DNA from: Typhlomys cinereus
Taxonomy: Eukaryota; Chordata; Mammalia; Rodentia; Platacanthomyidae
Direction of reading: 5' to 3'
Length of the DNA stretch: 64,000 nucleotides
Assembly (NCBI GenBank): GCA_023101885.1
Contig: JALPQD010000225.1
Span: 744,001-808,000 of the forward strand
Shown here: in pieces, positions 35,161 through 45,551 of the stretch
Layout: each line of letters opens with the position of its first letter
Numbering within the stretch: position 1 is the stretch's first letter
Translations under genes and position numbers: made by a program
Notes under the pieces: generated by a model
What the model saw: the letters and a program-made list of their open reading frames with translations, nothing else
Told to the model about the DNA's origin: nothing
The model's database searches: none

Positions 35161-35520
35161 CAGTCCCTAAGTATCAGGACCAGCAACAGAAGCAGGCGAC
35201 TTCAAAGCCATTAGAGAGCAATTTCAGCTGAGGCAAGATAAGAAATTAAGTGAAATCTCGAAATTAAAAAATTGGATAGACAAAATATCAGCCATGCAAA
35301 GATCTAAGGATCCATAGACATAAAGACTTCATGTCCTGTATTTGTCCTTTGATGTGGTCCTTCTGAAGTACAGCGATTCTTACTTTTCATCTCACAACAC
35401 GCCAAGATGAACTTTAAGTGCAATCCAGTTCTGTTCAGATGACAGCAGGTGCTGGTGGGAAGTATCAGCAAATTATTTCATTAGTAGTTTTGATATCGAT
35501 TGACCGTGGTGCTCAGAGCC
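35161..35520. other. Unique sequence, no gene seen
   Basis: Unique sequence. No feature supported. Confidence 0.45.
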
Positions 35521-35955
35521 CTTTTCCTTTTAATTGTCCGCAGATATTATGTAATGTCTCTATCATGTCACGCTCAGTCCTGTGGGATCTTGCTAAGCTC
35601 TTGGGACCCAACCTTTCTGGAGTTGAAGTCTCGACCCTCAATTTTTCATTATTCCTCTGTATAGAATGCACCTGGTTGACTGAGCTACGGAGCTGATCAG
35701 AGCAGTAAATACTGTAAATTGGCTGACTGAAGAGGTGGAGAATCCAGTGCCTTCTCAGTCCACGAAGCCAGATGCCTTGACAGTGCCAATGTGGTAATGC
35801 TGAAGACCTAGAGGGCTCCCAGACAGCCCCTGGTCTTCTGCTCACTTCAAAAGGTGGAAGCAGCTGAGTTCTGATGTCAGCAAAGGATGGTCGCAATGGC
35901 ACAGTAATATCATCATGTCTTCCTATTCTGTGTGACTCACTCTGGTGTCCCTTCA
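35521..35955 (+). repeat. Rodent dispersed repeat, family Z (tentative)
   Basis: The phrases GCTGACTGAAGAGGTGGAG, ACCTAGAGGGCTCCCAGACAG, CCCTGGTCTTCTGC and GTTCTGATGTCAGCAAAGGATG are of a type I associate with a common rodent interspersed repeat (GAGGGCTCCCAGAGAG and TTCTGATGTCAGTGAAGGATGG patterns). The 147-residue minus-strand frame across it is therefore unlikely to be a gene. Class (LTR or DNA element) is not resolved and no second copy is present for comparison. Confidence 0.5.
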
Positions 35956-37220
35956 TGTGTACAAATTCGTATGTAGTGATATTAGTTGGATAGGGTTAGG
36001 GTCTCTTTCACAGGACCGTACTTAAGCTTATTGCTCTTTTCAAAGTTCTCACCTCCAAAGGTGTTCAAGTATCAAATACTAAGGATTAGAACTCTAATCT
36101 ATAATGTTTGAATTGGATGCAATTCAGGCATAGCAAGTCATGTCCTGGTGAATTTTAACCATCTTTCCACAGAAAAATATCATTAAAATATCTTAAAATA
36201 GTTATAATATATACCCAATGTCCATGGCTGATATCACATCACTTTGTTAAAGAGGGAACTTTGAAGAGCATTGTACCAACTAACTATCATGTAAAAAGTT
36301 TCCTGGCAGTAGATTTGAATAAGCTTGAGGACATACAGCAGAGTAAATAGAGTAAAGTGCTTAGGGAAAGAATGAGCTTTTAGTTCATGGTAATAGGCTA
36401 GTGATTATATATGTTGATATATATTTTTCTTACTAATATCACTTCTTGCTCTTCACTTTTTTAGAAGTCAGTTATTAATAATAGTTGCACTTAGAAAATA
36501 GGCAGAAAAGTTCCTGAAAATTTGACACTGGCTCTCAAAAGCCAGGACAAACCAAGCTCAAGACCCCACTAATCAGGTAATCTGAAGTTTATTGTTAGAA
36601 ATCTTAACATATCTAATACAGAAGTCAGAAAGAAGCAATGCACTGGACATGCTGACTTGCCTGATATGTAAGACAATCAACTAGAGGAACAAAAAACCCC
36701 ACAAAATGGAAGGTGAGATGGAAGGAGCAGGAGAACATGATGGGAAAGAGAGCCTGGGGTGAGGAGACCTGGATTTCTCATCCACCTGGCTCAAAACTTG
36801 CTGGACAACCAAGATACAGAGTAGCTTCCCCTCTCTACAGTACATGACCCCAACATGATATTTCAGAAGTCTTGAAGCTAAGATTCTAACACTATGCGTG
36901 ACTTCCAAGCACATTTTCCTATTTCTATAAGTCAATTGAGAAGAGAACCAATGATTGAGGTGTGTGCCTCTCCTTCATCTATAATACAGTCACCCTAGAG
37001 AATGCACTTTATGAAAAAGAAAAAAATACAATTATCTTGTGTCTAATAGTAAGCTCAAATTTGACAGATTTCTGTCAAAACACTCTTTCCCCAGGATTAC
37101 CTCAGTGGCCATTCCAAGTCTCTCATGCCATATGCAATGCTGAGAGGATTTGGTACTCATTCAGCGTGCAGCCTCAGTTTCTCTTCACCTTGAACCAGAT
37201 CATTTAAAAAGAAAAATGTA
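35956..37220. other. Unique sequence, no gene seen
   Basis: Unique DNA, AT-rich at 36090-36490. Frames at 36681-36935 (minus) and 36962-37207 (plus) show no domains. Confidence 0.5.
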
Positions 37221-37345
37221 GGCTGGGGAAAGGTAAAAACCTTTGCCTTACAAGCAAAAGGAATAAGGAGGTAAAGCAATTCAGAAGGATTCCCAGAGTC
37301 ATACTTGGACCTCCATGGACACACATACTCAAATACCCTCTTCTA

Positions 37346-37400
<55 letters not shown>
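37221..37400 (+). repeat. Family S SINE, shortened body, with CA tail
   Basis: The head GGCTGGGGAAAGGTAAAAACC and CTTACAAGCAAAAGG is followed directly by AAGGAGGTAAAGCAATTCAG, GGATTCCCAGAGTCATAC and ACATACTCAAATACCC, then a pure CA run (37348-37397). The central part of the body is missing compared with 33732-33960. Confidence 0.82.
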
Positions 37401-37401
<1 letters not shown>

Positions 37402-37471
37402 CAACCAATCACTCAATCAATCCATTTTTTAAAAGTTAATGGAAATATATATATATGAAGATAGATACTTT

Positions 37472-37558
37472 GGTGTTGGGGATCTAGGACTGAGCTGCAG
37501 CACTTGTCTAACAATCCTAGCACTCTGGGTCAGTCCCTAGCTCTAGCAAAGGGACCCA
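37472..37558 (+). repeat. ID-type SINE
   Basis: TGTTGGGGATCTAGGACTGAG, GCAGCACTTGTCTAACAATCC, CTGGGTCAGTCCCTAGCTCT. This is the tRNA(Ala)-derived ID layout with A-box-like and B-box-like parts, diverged. Confidence 0.72.
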
Positions 37559-38018
37559 GTTGCATAGGAGGAAAAGTGCTAGCACCCAGCCTCCTTGTAT
37601 AGCTGAGAGAATATTAAGTGTTCTTTCCATATCTTTGAGGGAGTCTTGCAAGTTTCTGGAAAAGCCATGGAGAGCATGCCGCTGCTTTCTAGAAAAGCCC
37701 CATAGAAGAGTTTGGTTTTGGTTGTCATATTCCAGGGCTCCCCATGGCACTTGTCACCCCATCCTGACCATTCTTCCTTTCTTGCAGCACTGTCCTTCAG
37801 AGAGAGCTGGCCTTCAGAGTCCAAGCATGATCTTAGCTAGGTCGGGGACACACTGGTCAGTGTCCAATGGTAAGCACCAGGACGCAACCTTGTGTTACTG
37901 GGTGAAAGTTTTCTCTTAGGCTCTTGCCTCCTCAAAGCAAGGAGTTCAGGTGAGAGAGAATTTTTAAGCAGTTTAGCAAAGCAAAAAGATAGAACACTTC
38001 AGAAAGAGACTGGAGGAA
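37559..38018. other. Unique sequence, no gene seen
   Basis: The 119-residue plus-strand frame at 37560-37919 starts in the ID SINE border and overlaps two minus-strand frames. No domain recognised. Confidence 0.5.
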
Positions 38019-38060
38019 GCTACCTAAATGGTAGCAGCATGTTGCTGCTATTTAGGTAGC
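38019..38060. repeat. Short hairpin/inverted repeat
   Basis: The left arm GCTACCTAAATGGTAGCAGCA (first and last 18 matching positions) pairs with the right arm TGCTGCTATTTAGGTAGC, leaving a GGT bulge and a TGT loop. About 18 of 18 right-arm bases pair. It is too short for a standard pre-miRNA (usually about 60-80 nt). Confidence 0.9.
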
Positions 38061-38124
38061 CCACTGCATTTTGTGAAAGAATTTTTTAATGAATATTTAT
38101 GAGGAGAGTATCAATTTCATGGGT

Positions 38125-38139
38125 AAGGCATTCCTTTTT
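38125..38139. repeat. Target-site duplication, left copy (15 bp, perfect)
   Basis: AAGGCATTCCTTTTT is identical to 38311-38325 and brackets the LINE-1 fragment. Confidence 0.9.
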
Positions 38140-38310
38140 TTTTTCTTTCTCACTCATCTTTTTTTTTATTTCCACTCATACAAACTTAACAGATACACCG
38201 GTCCCCCCCTCCCTCGAACCCCCTATCCCCCTGTGCCCCCCTCCCCTCCCCCTTCCCTCCCCATCCCCCAGTGCCTCCCCCTCCCATCCCTGGAGCATCC
38301 TTTAATGTGC
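38140..38310 (-). mobile_element. 5'-truncated LINE-1 3' end, minus copy (element C)
   Basis: On the plus strand it begins with a T-run (the poly(A) tail reversed), then TTTCCACTCATACAAACTTAAC. A C-rich tract follows (the reverse of the LINE-1 polypurine tract), ending with CAGTGCCTCC, CATCCCTGGAGCATCCTTTAATGTGC. The same blocks occur at 40235-40395 in element A and, in sense, at 30765-30920 in element B. At about 170 bp it is a very short simple insertion with a perfect target duplication. Confidence 0.9.
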
Positions 38311-38325
38311 AAGGCATTCCTTTTT
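38311..38325. repeat. Target-site duplication, right copy (15 bp, perfect)
   Basis: Identical to 38125-38139. Confidence 0.9.
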
Positions 38326-39559
38326 GTCTCCCAGGTCATGGTAGACAGGATCTTGCTTTTAGGGTATTTCTTCTTATCTTATTGAAAAGGTCACAAGGAG
38401 TAAGGGGGTCAAACCCAAATGTAAATGATATTATAATAAAGCCGACATTCAAGGATGCAGACCTTTTCTTAGAACGCATGTGTGTCGAGTGGGAAAGCAC
38501 CCTGGCACCTTAGTTTCTGCTGCAGGAAGACATCCACTTTTAAGATGTTTAACCACAAAGGGGACACGCTGCCAAGATCCAGGTAGAGTGCCAGAGTCCT
38601 TGCTTGCAGGTGTCACTGGTCTCCATGTTGGGTAGTGTAACTTCCACCTCACCAATAGACATGTGTCAGTAGGAAAAGCTGGGTTAATTGTTGGCCATTT
38701 CAATTCTATGAGGAGGGCATTTTGTAAGGGAAAAACTGTCCTAGAGAACACCTGCTCCCACTCTGCTACTGAAACGAACATGTGCCACCCGGAAACTTTC
38801 CCACAAGTATCCTTCTGACTGCTGGAACACCATCAACTAAGGAGGAGGAACTAAGAGCCAAAGGACTGGTAATTTTCTTCTTGGAAAGCAGAGCACTCAG
38901 CCAAACAGAACTAAGGATCAGTGAGTTAGACAAGTTGCTCTTGAGTTTGGCCCAACTCTGATCTGCATAACTGCTTCAAAATGGGTGGCCTGGGAATTGC
39001 TCCCAAGCAGAAAGTACTTTCAACTTTCATTTACCGATAAACGGCCCGTGGGAGTCTTTCTGTAGGTCTTTGCTGATGAGCCTGCTTCACTTTCGCAAGC
39101 GTGTGGCCAATGGGAGTCTCCCTTTCCCCAGGTGAGTTTGACCCATTTCTCAACCACTTCCCAGACACCCTGAAGCCCAATTTAGCACTCCAGGATACCT
39201 TGTATATTAAAGATAATCCTCAGAGGGATCTGGGCCCATAAAGCAGTAAATAAGTCACATAGAGTACCGCAAAGTTCTTCCATCTAAGAAACGGGCACTG
39301 CGATCACACTACTATTTCATCCAGATTGGAAAAGAAATGAACACTGGCCAAAGAAGTCACAAATCCTGTGGTTGCATTTACCTTCTATGGAACACTGGGC
39401 CCAGACACAATGCCCAAGTGGAGATTCCTGCTTGATGGTGAACGAGTCAGGGCCAACAAATTTGGGACACATGGAATGTGGTGTCAGGCAGACAAATCAC
39501 ATTCTTCAACTATAGAGCAGTCAGAAAGCCCTTCATTCCTTTGAGAGACAGCTATCTCA
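38326..39559. other. Unique sequence, candidate constraint near 39.0 kb
   Basis: No gene seen. Around 39030-39110 a short CpG-bearing segment (TTACCGATAAACGGCCCGTGG, TTTCGCAAGCGTG) contains a repeated phrase (TGGGAGTCT, at about 39049 and 39112). It is possibly regulatory. The 110-residue minus frame at 38449-38781 is unrecognised. Confidence 0.4.
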
Positions 39560-40213
39560 TGCCATCAAATTGAGCTTTCAGTGCTAACAATGGAGTCATT
39601 TAGGGGGATCAATCAAATTGCATTGCTTTTCTATTATTATGTTACTAGAAAATAATTATTACTTTCACCATAAACCTGTGCATGGTAAGAGGAAAGACTG
39701 GGCATTAGAAAAACACTGTCAACATCGTTGTGTTATAGACTCTGCTTTGTGTGTGTGGAAGCCAGCAATGCTAGCTGCAGACGACTTTTATATTTTTTAA
39801 ATAAAATTCCTCCTATCTTCCAAAACTGGGTTAAAATTAGGTTGAGCACATAATCTTGGAATTGTAAGCAAAGTGAGGGTGAGACACACCAGCATTTAAT
39901 TCTGCATTCTGTAACCTTGCTTCTGTTTAAAAATGAATTGCATGATCTAATAATGACATCAGGAATGTTTCACAAATGTTCAAATAAAGATAATTCTTCA
40001 AAGGTCTAAATTAGAAGAGTTTAATAATTTGCATTACATAGTTCCTGCTTCTGCCTAGCAACCATTAAAATTAATAAATTAGAAAAGTTGAGCATTTTAC
40101 CAAGTGCCAGAAGAGATATTTAAGGTTTGGTTCATGTCTTTGAGGAATCTTCAGTTTTCTGGAAAAGTTGAGGAAGCCATGGAGCACTGAGGAAGACCCA
40201 GTTTTCACCTGTC
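39560..40213. other. Candidate conserved noncoding segment D
   Basis: AT-rich, repeat-free and complex: TTTAGGGGGATCAATCAAATTGC, AAAATAATTATTAC, ATTTGCATTACATAG (octamer-like ATTTGCAT) and ATTAAAATTAATAAATTAG. The motif richness (TAAT and ATTTGCAT cores, TCAATCAA) resembles enhancers bound by homeodomain/POU factors. No measured conservation. Confidence 0.35.
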
Positions 40214-40227
40214 ATGTGAGGGCTTCT
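40214..40227. repeat. Target-site duplication, left copy (14 bp, perfect)
   Basis: ATGTGAGGGCTTCT is identical to 41822-41835. The pair proves that everything between is a single insertion. Confidence 0.92.
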
Positions 40228-41821
40228 CTTTTTTTCCACTCAAACAAAGTTGATAGGTACCCCATTTCCCTCCCTCCCTCCACCTCTCCCTAGATCCCTT
40301 GCTGCCTCCCCCCTTTCCCTTTCCTTTCCGCCCTCCCTTTCTCCCAGTGCCTCCTTTACTCCCCATTCCTGGAGCATCCTTTAGTATGCATGTCAAACTT
40401 TCCTTTAGGTCCTCTTCTTCTGATGAGGTGTAAGGCTTTTTTTTGCATTCCCCCTTAGTATAGGAACACTGTTATGGGTGTTAATCCCTTGCCTCTAAGG
40501 ATCCTAGTGCTCGTGATTCATGCTAGCCTTTGGAGGGGGGGGGGGTCAATGATATGTTGGTAATTGCATAGGTTATGCAAAGTCCTATTATGATTACTTC
40601 GGCCCTAACTTGCGTGGAGTATCTCGCATATTGTTGCTCTTCCCCATCTTTAGGCTCTTACAATCTTACCATCCCCTCTTCCACAAATTTCCCTGAGCTT
40701 TGGGATGGGGAGAGATTAAGCTGGCCTGGTTCCAGGTGATTAATGTAAGGTCTCTGGTGCTCTGAATTATGGTTTGTTGTTACCAGGGACGAAATTGAAA
40801 TGTCTTAAAAAATGTTCCACATCCTTAGCCATCAGGGAAATGCAAATCAAAACCTCCCTGAGATATCATCTCACCCCGGTCAGGAGGGCAAAAATCCACA
40901 ATACAAACAACAACAAATGCTGGAGAGGATGTGGCGAGAAGGGAACTCTCCTACATTGCTGGTGGGAATGCAGACTTATTCAACCACTCTGGCGAGCCGT
41001 CTGGAGATTCTTAAAAAAGTTAAATATTGAAATGCCATATGATCCTGCTATTCCACTTTTGGGAATAACCCCCCTACAGCAAAAATTCACCTCAATAACA
41101 TAAGCACGACCATGTTCATAGCAGCACTGTTTACAATAGCAAAGTCATGGAATCAATCCAAATGACCACTAGTTGATGAGTAGATAAGGAAAATGTGGTA
41201 CATTTATACAATGGAATACTATTCAGCCATCAAAATGATGAATTAATGAAATTTGCCAGGAAATGGATGGAATTAGAAACAATTATATTGAGTGAAGTAT
41301 CCCAGACACAGAAAATTAAGTACCGTATGTACTCCCTAATAGGTGGATCCTAGTACCAAACCCACTTAGTGACACACTAAAAGATACATCTCTGTAATAC
41401 CTATAGTAATTGCAAAGATTATAAACAGGAGGGAAGGGGAAGGAGGGTCCCACCAGCAACAAGGAGAGAGGGGATCATGCTACAGCAGAGAAAATAGGTC
41501 ACCATCAAGTACTGCAAGTAAGTAATGAGACATCTGGTTAAGCTCACAGAATTTCCTTCCTGGTCACTTGCAGCTGATGGGGTTTGGTCTCACCAGACAG
41601 GGAGGGCAAAGAGTCTAGCAGATAGAAGGTAACCATTTTGCAAATGGAAGAATGACCCTCCCTCACCGGGGTCTCCTACTCTTATTCCATCTACCTTTGA
41701 ATCTACTCTTATAATAAGACTCTATTTTAACAGCCTTTTATCTCTGGCCAGGGGGTGACATCCGATACCCATAAGGATGGAGTCAAGGGCAGTGCAGGAA
41801 CAGTAAAACTGGAAGAAAAAA
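40228..41821 (-). mobile_element. LINE-1 insertion with inverted 5' segment (element A)
   Basis: 1.6 kb between perfect 14-bp target duplications. Read on the minus strand, the 3' part (40790 down to 40228) is LINE-1 3' UTR with its polypurine tract and an A-tail (T-run at 40229-40237 on plus). The remaining 1.03 kb (about 40790-41821) is LINE-1 in the opposite orientation. It holds the ORF2 C-terminal coding remnant, its 3' flank and an A-run at 41815-41822. This head-inverted layout, with one duplication around both parts, is classic twin priming. The organisation is the same as in element B, with a longer inverted part. Confidence 0.9.
40795..41335 (+). pseudogene. LINE-1 ORF2 C-terminal remnant
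   Basis: Translation of 40830-41103 reads as the C-terminal region of LINE-1 ORF2: a RYHLTPVR motif, then the Cys-rich [18 protein letters not shown] segment, WRFLKKL, and [10 protein letters not shown]. In the family this part lies after the reverse transcriptase domain and includes a zinc-knuckle-like cysteine motif implicated in RNA binding. An in-frame stop after TSIT breaks the frame. Beyond it, 41104-41290 still resembles the family (MFIAALFTIAKSWNQ and [14 protein letters not shown]) in shifted or stopped frames. Endonuclease and reverse transcriptase domains are absent, so it is inactive. Confidence 0.93.
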
Positions 41822-41835
41822 ATGTGAGGGCTTCT
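41822..41835. repeat. Target-site duplication, right copy (14 bp, perfect)
   Basis: Identical to 40214-40227. Confidence 0.92.
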
Positions 41836-42870
41836 TTGGTCAAATATGCCTTTTCTGATCTCCACCCCTAAATATAAGTTCCTTAAGAGCAAGGACTGTG
41901 CTTTTTCTAATTTGCGCTCAGTTCATTTTAGGCACTCAAATGTTGGTTAATTAAAACAAAACACAACAAAACAAAAACCATTTTTACTTCTCCAGAGTGA
42001 TATGAAGTAAGAGATCTGTCTGACTGTTGTCATCTGGAAGCTCATCTGAAGCTTCTTTCCAACCTGTCATGAAGGGAATTCAGTGACTTCTTCAGGTACC
42101 ACTGTTGCGTTTGTGGACCAGACGTCTCACAGGGACGCTCAGTCCAAAGTGTCTAGGGAGACTTGGTTGACCTCTGCCTGTCATGGCACCCCTTCGCCAC
42201 AAGTGTCCATAACCAAGATGTACACAAATCTTTGTCCTGGAAACAAAACTGCTTTTCTTTCTATGACACCTCCAGACGGATATTGAGAACCCTGGAACTC
42301 GCTTTTAGCACATAGCTCAACTGTCACGTTGTAAAAACCTAAGAAATAGAAGCACACAAGCAAGTCCTCTACTTGACCCATCAGCTTTTCTCACAGACTG
42401 CTGGAGAAGAAGGCAGGTTGTTGTAATGAAAATGCATGTCCTACGCCCCGGCTCCAACCCTACAACCTGGGCATCTCCCATATGCTGAGAGCTGGGCAAG
42501 AGTGACATGGCGCGGGAAGCGTAGAGGCTGTTTGCGTCTGTCTGACCTCCACTCTTCTTTTATCTGGGGACAATCCACAGGCAGATTTGTTTCATCTGCC
42601 ACACTTGAGAATCTTGGGGTTTAGTTTTTTGTCTGATTTGATTTCCTGTCCTAATGCCATAGGAAAAATAAGTCAAAAACACAGTTTTTAAGTAATCCCC
42701 TGTCTTCATGTACTGTAACTGTCCTGTGCTGTAACTCCTGTTTGGGATTCATGTCAAACTAAAACCCTGAAACAAAGAACAACCATAAAAAACTGTAAGC
42801 TTGATCTGAGTAGAAATAAACAAAAAAGCACCATAGAAAAATTAATGAACTCTTAGATTGATATCCTATT
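41836..42870. other. Unique sequence, no gene seen
   Basis: Contains an ACAAAAC-type A-rich stretch at 41954-41980. Otherwise unique; short frames are unrecognised. Confidence 0.5.
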
Positions 42871-42912
<42 letters not shown>

Positions 42913-42921
42913 TGTGTACGT
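42871..42921. repeat. (GT)n microsatellite at a SINE 3' end
   Basis: A GT run with one TATG interruption. It is the CA tail of the minus-strand SINE that follows. Confidence 0.95.
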
Positions 42922-43127
42922 GCACTCAAGAGGACACTTGAATATGTGTGCTGTAGAGGACAGTTGGAATTATGCTCTGTTGCTCTTTCTCCTTACTGCT
43001 TTGCTCTAAGGTTTCCCAGGCTCAGCCTTTCAGGGTCTTCCGTGTCTACCTGGCATTTTACATGCTATCTGGATCATTTTGCTTGTGAGGCAAAAACTTT
43101 AATCCCTATGTCACTTCCCCCAGCCTT
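42922..43127 (-). repeat. Family S SINE, minus copy
   Basis: TACGTGCACTCAAGAGGACAC, AGGACAGTTGGAATTATGC, GGTTTCCCAGGCTCAGCC, TTGTGAGGCAAAAACTTTAATCC and CACTTCCCCCAGCC (reverse of the head) follow the family order. It is somewhat shortened and diverged. Confidence 0.75.
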
Positions 43128-44189
43128 ATGGATAACATGAAGCCTGGTAAGTTTTATTTTGATGAAAATCATTGAAAAGATATCTTTCCCCTCCATCCAT
43201 GTACTGAACTTGTAGCAAGACAACACTAAAATCAGTTTCTTTACCTGCAAAAAAAAAATTGATAGGGCTCTGATCCGTAAAGATGCTAATTGTTTTTCTT
43301 TGCTGTCAACACTAGTCAGTGTTGGGGACAATAGCCACCATTAAACTCTGGTCATAAAAGACTTCCACAATCAGGAGCTGTCCTATCTATCTTAATTAAC
43401 CCACAATCTGTGTAGTGGGGCCTGCCTTTCTCCACCTTCCACATTCCACACTCCAAAGACAAGAATTGTAAAACTAAGACAGTAAAAGCTAATGTCCCTG
43501 TGGGCTGTGAAAATTAGCTGCAGTACTTTGTTCCCCAAAGTCAGTTCCAGTCATTAGTTGAATTGCTACATAAATGCTAAGTATCCCTTGTTGGTTTATA
43601 AAGTTAATCCCAGCCCAGGAAGAGACTGACTTGCTCATTGATTACGTGGATCTGAAATGAAGCAGGCAGGAATACTCCAGGCACTGACGACTATTCAAGG
43701 GGATCGCTGACTTTAAATACTGGGCAACATTATTCTCAGAGGGGCAGAGGGCAAAGAGTTGAAAAATGTATAGCATCGGTCAGGATGTGTGGGCCTGTGC
43801 ACAGCTGGCAGAGGGATGAATGGGCAGGACAAAGAGGGGAAGGTCCCTCAGCAGGAATCCATGAGCTATGTGGGTGTAGGGAACACACCTTTGTTTAGTA
43901 AATGACTTCTGAAATTTTATCCTGGAAGTACATTGTCAGGAGCTCACAACGATGTAAATACAAGCTATATTAGGGAAGTGGGAAAACAATTGATTGCCAG
44001 TTTTTAGGACAATACCTTATATCACACAATGAGTGTCAAAAGTTGCAACTGTTTGACACTTGGTGTTTTGCACTTGGTAAGACTTGTTTGAGTTGATTTG
44101 AAGGGTCCTGCTTATGTCATTCCTTATACTTAGTCATTAAAGTAATTCTGACATGTATTTTGATTGTTAGGTATTCCCTTGGGCTCTGG
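43128..44189. other. Unique sequence, candidate constraint at 43.5-44.2 kb
   Basis: Repeat-free complex sequence. GCTACATAAATGC, TGATTACGTGGATC, CAATTGATTGCC and GTAATTCTGACATG motifs lie within 43550-44160. The last part contains a short repeat of ACTTG-type phrases (GACACTTGG, GCACTTGG, GACTTGTTTG at 44050-44090). No gene seen. Confidence 0.35.
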
Positions 44190-44555
44190 CTGCTTTTGTG
44201 TTTAGAATAGTATGATCATGTGATCTAGTCAGGATCTATTGAGCAGATGCTTTGCATGAGTCTATAACATTAAGAGGACAGAAGGAAGTCCTAGACCCCA
44301 GAAACCTAGGTGGCTTTTGTGTTTAGAATAGTGTGATCATGTGATCTAGTCAGGATCTATTGAGCAGATGCTTTGCATGAGTCTATAACATTAAGAGGAC
44401 AGAAGGAAGTCCTAGACCCCAGAAACCTAGGTGGCTTTTGTGTTTAGAATAGTGTGATCATGTGATCTAGTCAGGATCTATTGAGCAGATGCTTTGCATG
44501 AGTCTATAACATTAAGAGAACAGAAGGAAGTCCTAGACCCCAGAAACTTAGGTAG
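44190..44555. repeat. Three tandem copies of a 121-bp unit
   Basis: TTTAGAATAG starts at 44201, 44322 and 44443, giving an exact 121-bp period. Each unit holds GTGTGATCATGTGATCTAG, AGGATCTATTGAGCAGATGC, TTTGCATGAGTCTATAACAT and CTAGACCCCAGAAAC. Copies differ at only a few positions: copy 1 has TATGATC where the others have TGTGATC, and copy 3 has AGAACAG for AGGACAG and AACTTAGG for AACCTAGG. It is noncoding. Near-identity means a recent expansion, or an assembly artefact to exclude. Confidence 0.95.
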
Positions 44556-45249
44556 GTGGGGTATTAAGGAATTAGGTAGCAATCACTCTGTGATAGGCTT
44601 GAGACAGGAAGGAGAGTCTACTCTGAGTCTAGTAGAGTCAGTGGCTTGTCATAGAACTCAAACTGTAACGAGTGAGCATCAGAAAAGGGAGAGGTGAATC
44701 AGGAATTAACACCAGCATTTCTGCGAACCACATGTCTCCACGGGAATGCAGAGAAAGAAGTAGAACAAGAAGCCGAGCCTGTCCTGACCTCAAGCTCCTG
44801 TCAGGAGCCTGAAGGACATTGTTAGATGACCAGGGTGGAAAAGAGCTGGCCGCAGAGCTGTCCGAGCACGAGGGCTTGGAGGGTAGTGTCTGCTCTTCTC
44901 TCTTGCAGATTCCAGGCTTTTTTGGTTAACTATAAGTCAAAACCGTATTGAAGAAGGGATCTGGAAAACAAATTCCATTCTGTCATGTAGGCACAGTACA
45001 ATCGCATAACGACTTAAGCCACCCAACTTTTGCTTCTTCAAAACATATATTTGAGAGGCTTCACGGGTGTTGCCCTCCTAGTGATCACCTTCTTAGGAAG
45101 AGCTCCAAAGTGTAGAAAAGCTGTTAGTGTCAGCCAAATGAAGGGTTCCAGGTGGCTGTTCTCTAAAACGCTTCCAGGCTTTCTGAAGTTGCTGAGGTAT
45201 CTGATCACCCTTAGAAGAGATTATGTTCTGTTGAGGAAATTGTCCAGTC
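44556..45249. other. Unique sequence, no gene seen
   Basis: No recognisable feature. Part of the 142-residue plus frame from 45030 lies here; its 3' half runs into a SINE. Confidence 0.5.
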
Positions 45250-45263
45250 TGTGTCACTCTTTT
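45250..45263. repeat. Target-site duplication, left copy (14 bp)
   Basis: TGTGTCACTCTTTT pairs with TGTGCCACTCTTTT at 45538-45551 with one mismatch. Confidence 0.85.
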
Positions 45264-45537
45264 CTTTTAAATTATTTATTCAATTGTGCATATGTGCGTG
45301 TGTGTGTGTTTATGTGTGTGCGTATAGAACCACGGACGAATTCGGGAACCACCACGGACCGCCTCCACCTCCTCCATGTTTACTTTGCCCTGGGATTCAC
45401 AAGCTCCGCCCTACCAGGAACAGAAACGCAGCCGCCCTTGCTTCTGCTCGGCGTCTAAACGTAGGGTCTAGGATCCGAAATCAGGACCTTCCACCTGCAG
45501 GCAGAGGCTTAACTCCTCAGCCACCTCTCCAGCCCCT
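45264..45537 (-). repeat. Family S SINE, young CpG-rich subfamily, minus copy
   Basis: On plus it starts with TTTTAAATTATTTATTCAATTG (reversed tail), then a short GT-rich segment and AGAACCACGGACGAATTCGG. It continues through GGGATTCACAAGCTCCGCCC, CGCAGCCGCCCTTGC and GGACCTTCCACCTGCAGG to CAGCCACCTCTCCAGCCCC. It matches the 29408 copy nearly throughout, including CpGs, and has a good target duplication, so it is young. It accounts for the long plus-strand frames ending at 45458 and 45553. Confidence 0.9.
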
Positions 45538-45551
45538 TGTGCCACTCTTTT
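45538..45551. repeat. Target-site duplication, right copy (14 bp)
   Basis: Right partner of 45250-45263. Confidence 0.85.

Noticed and set aside
35513..35956. 147-residue minus-strand frame
   Set aside because: It runs across a region that looks like a rodent dispersed repeat (family Z); no protein family recognised.
38019..38060. Possible microRNA precursor
   Set aside because: Stem and total length are well below the usual precursor size and the 3-nt loop is too tight; kept only as a hairpin.
44190..44555. Three-copy repeat as an LTR or transposon array
   Set aside because: No terminal repeats, no target duplication and no match to the dispersed families in the window; direct tandem layout at a fixed 121-bp period indicates local duplication.
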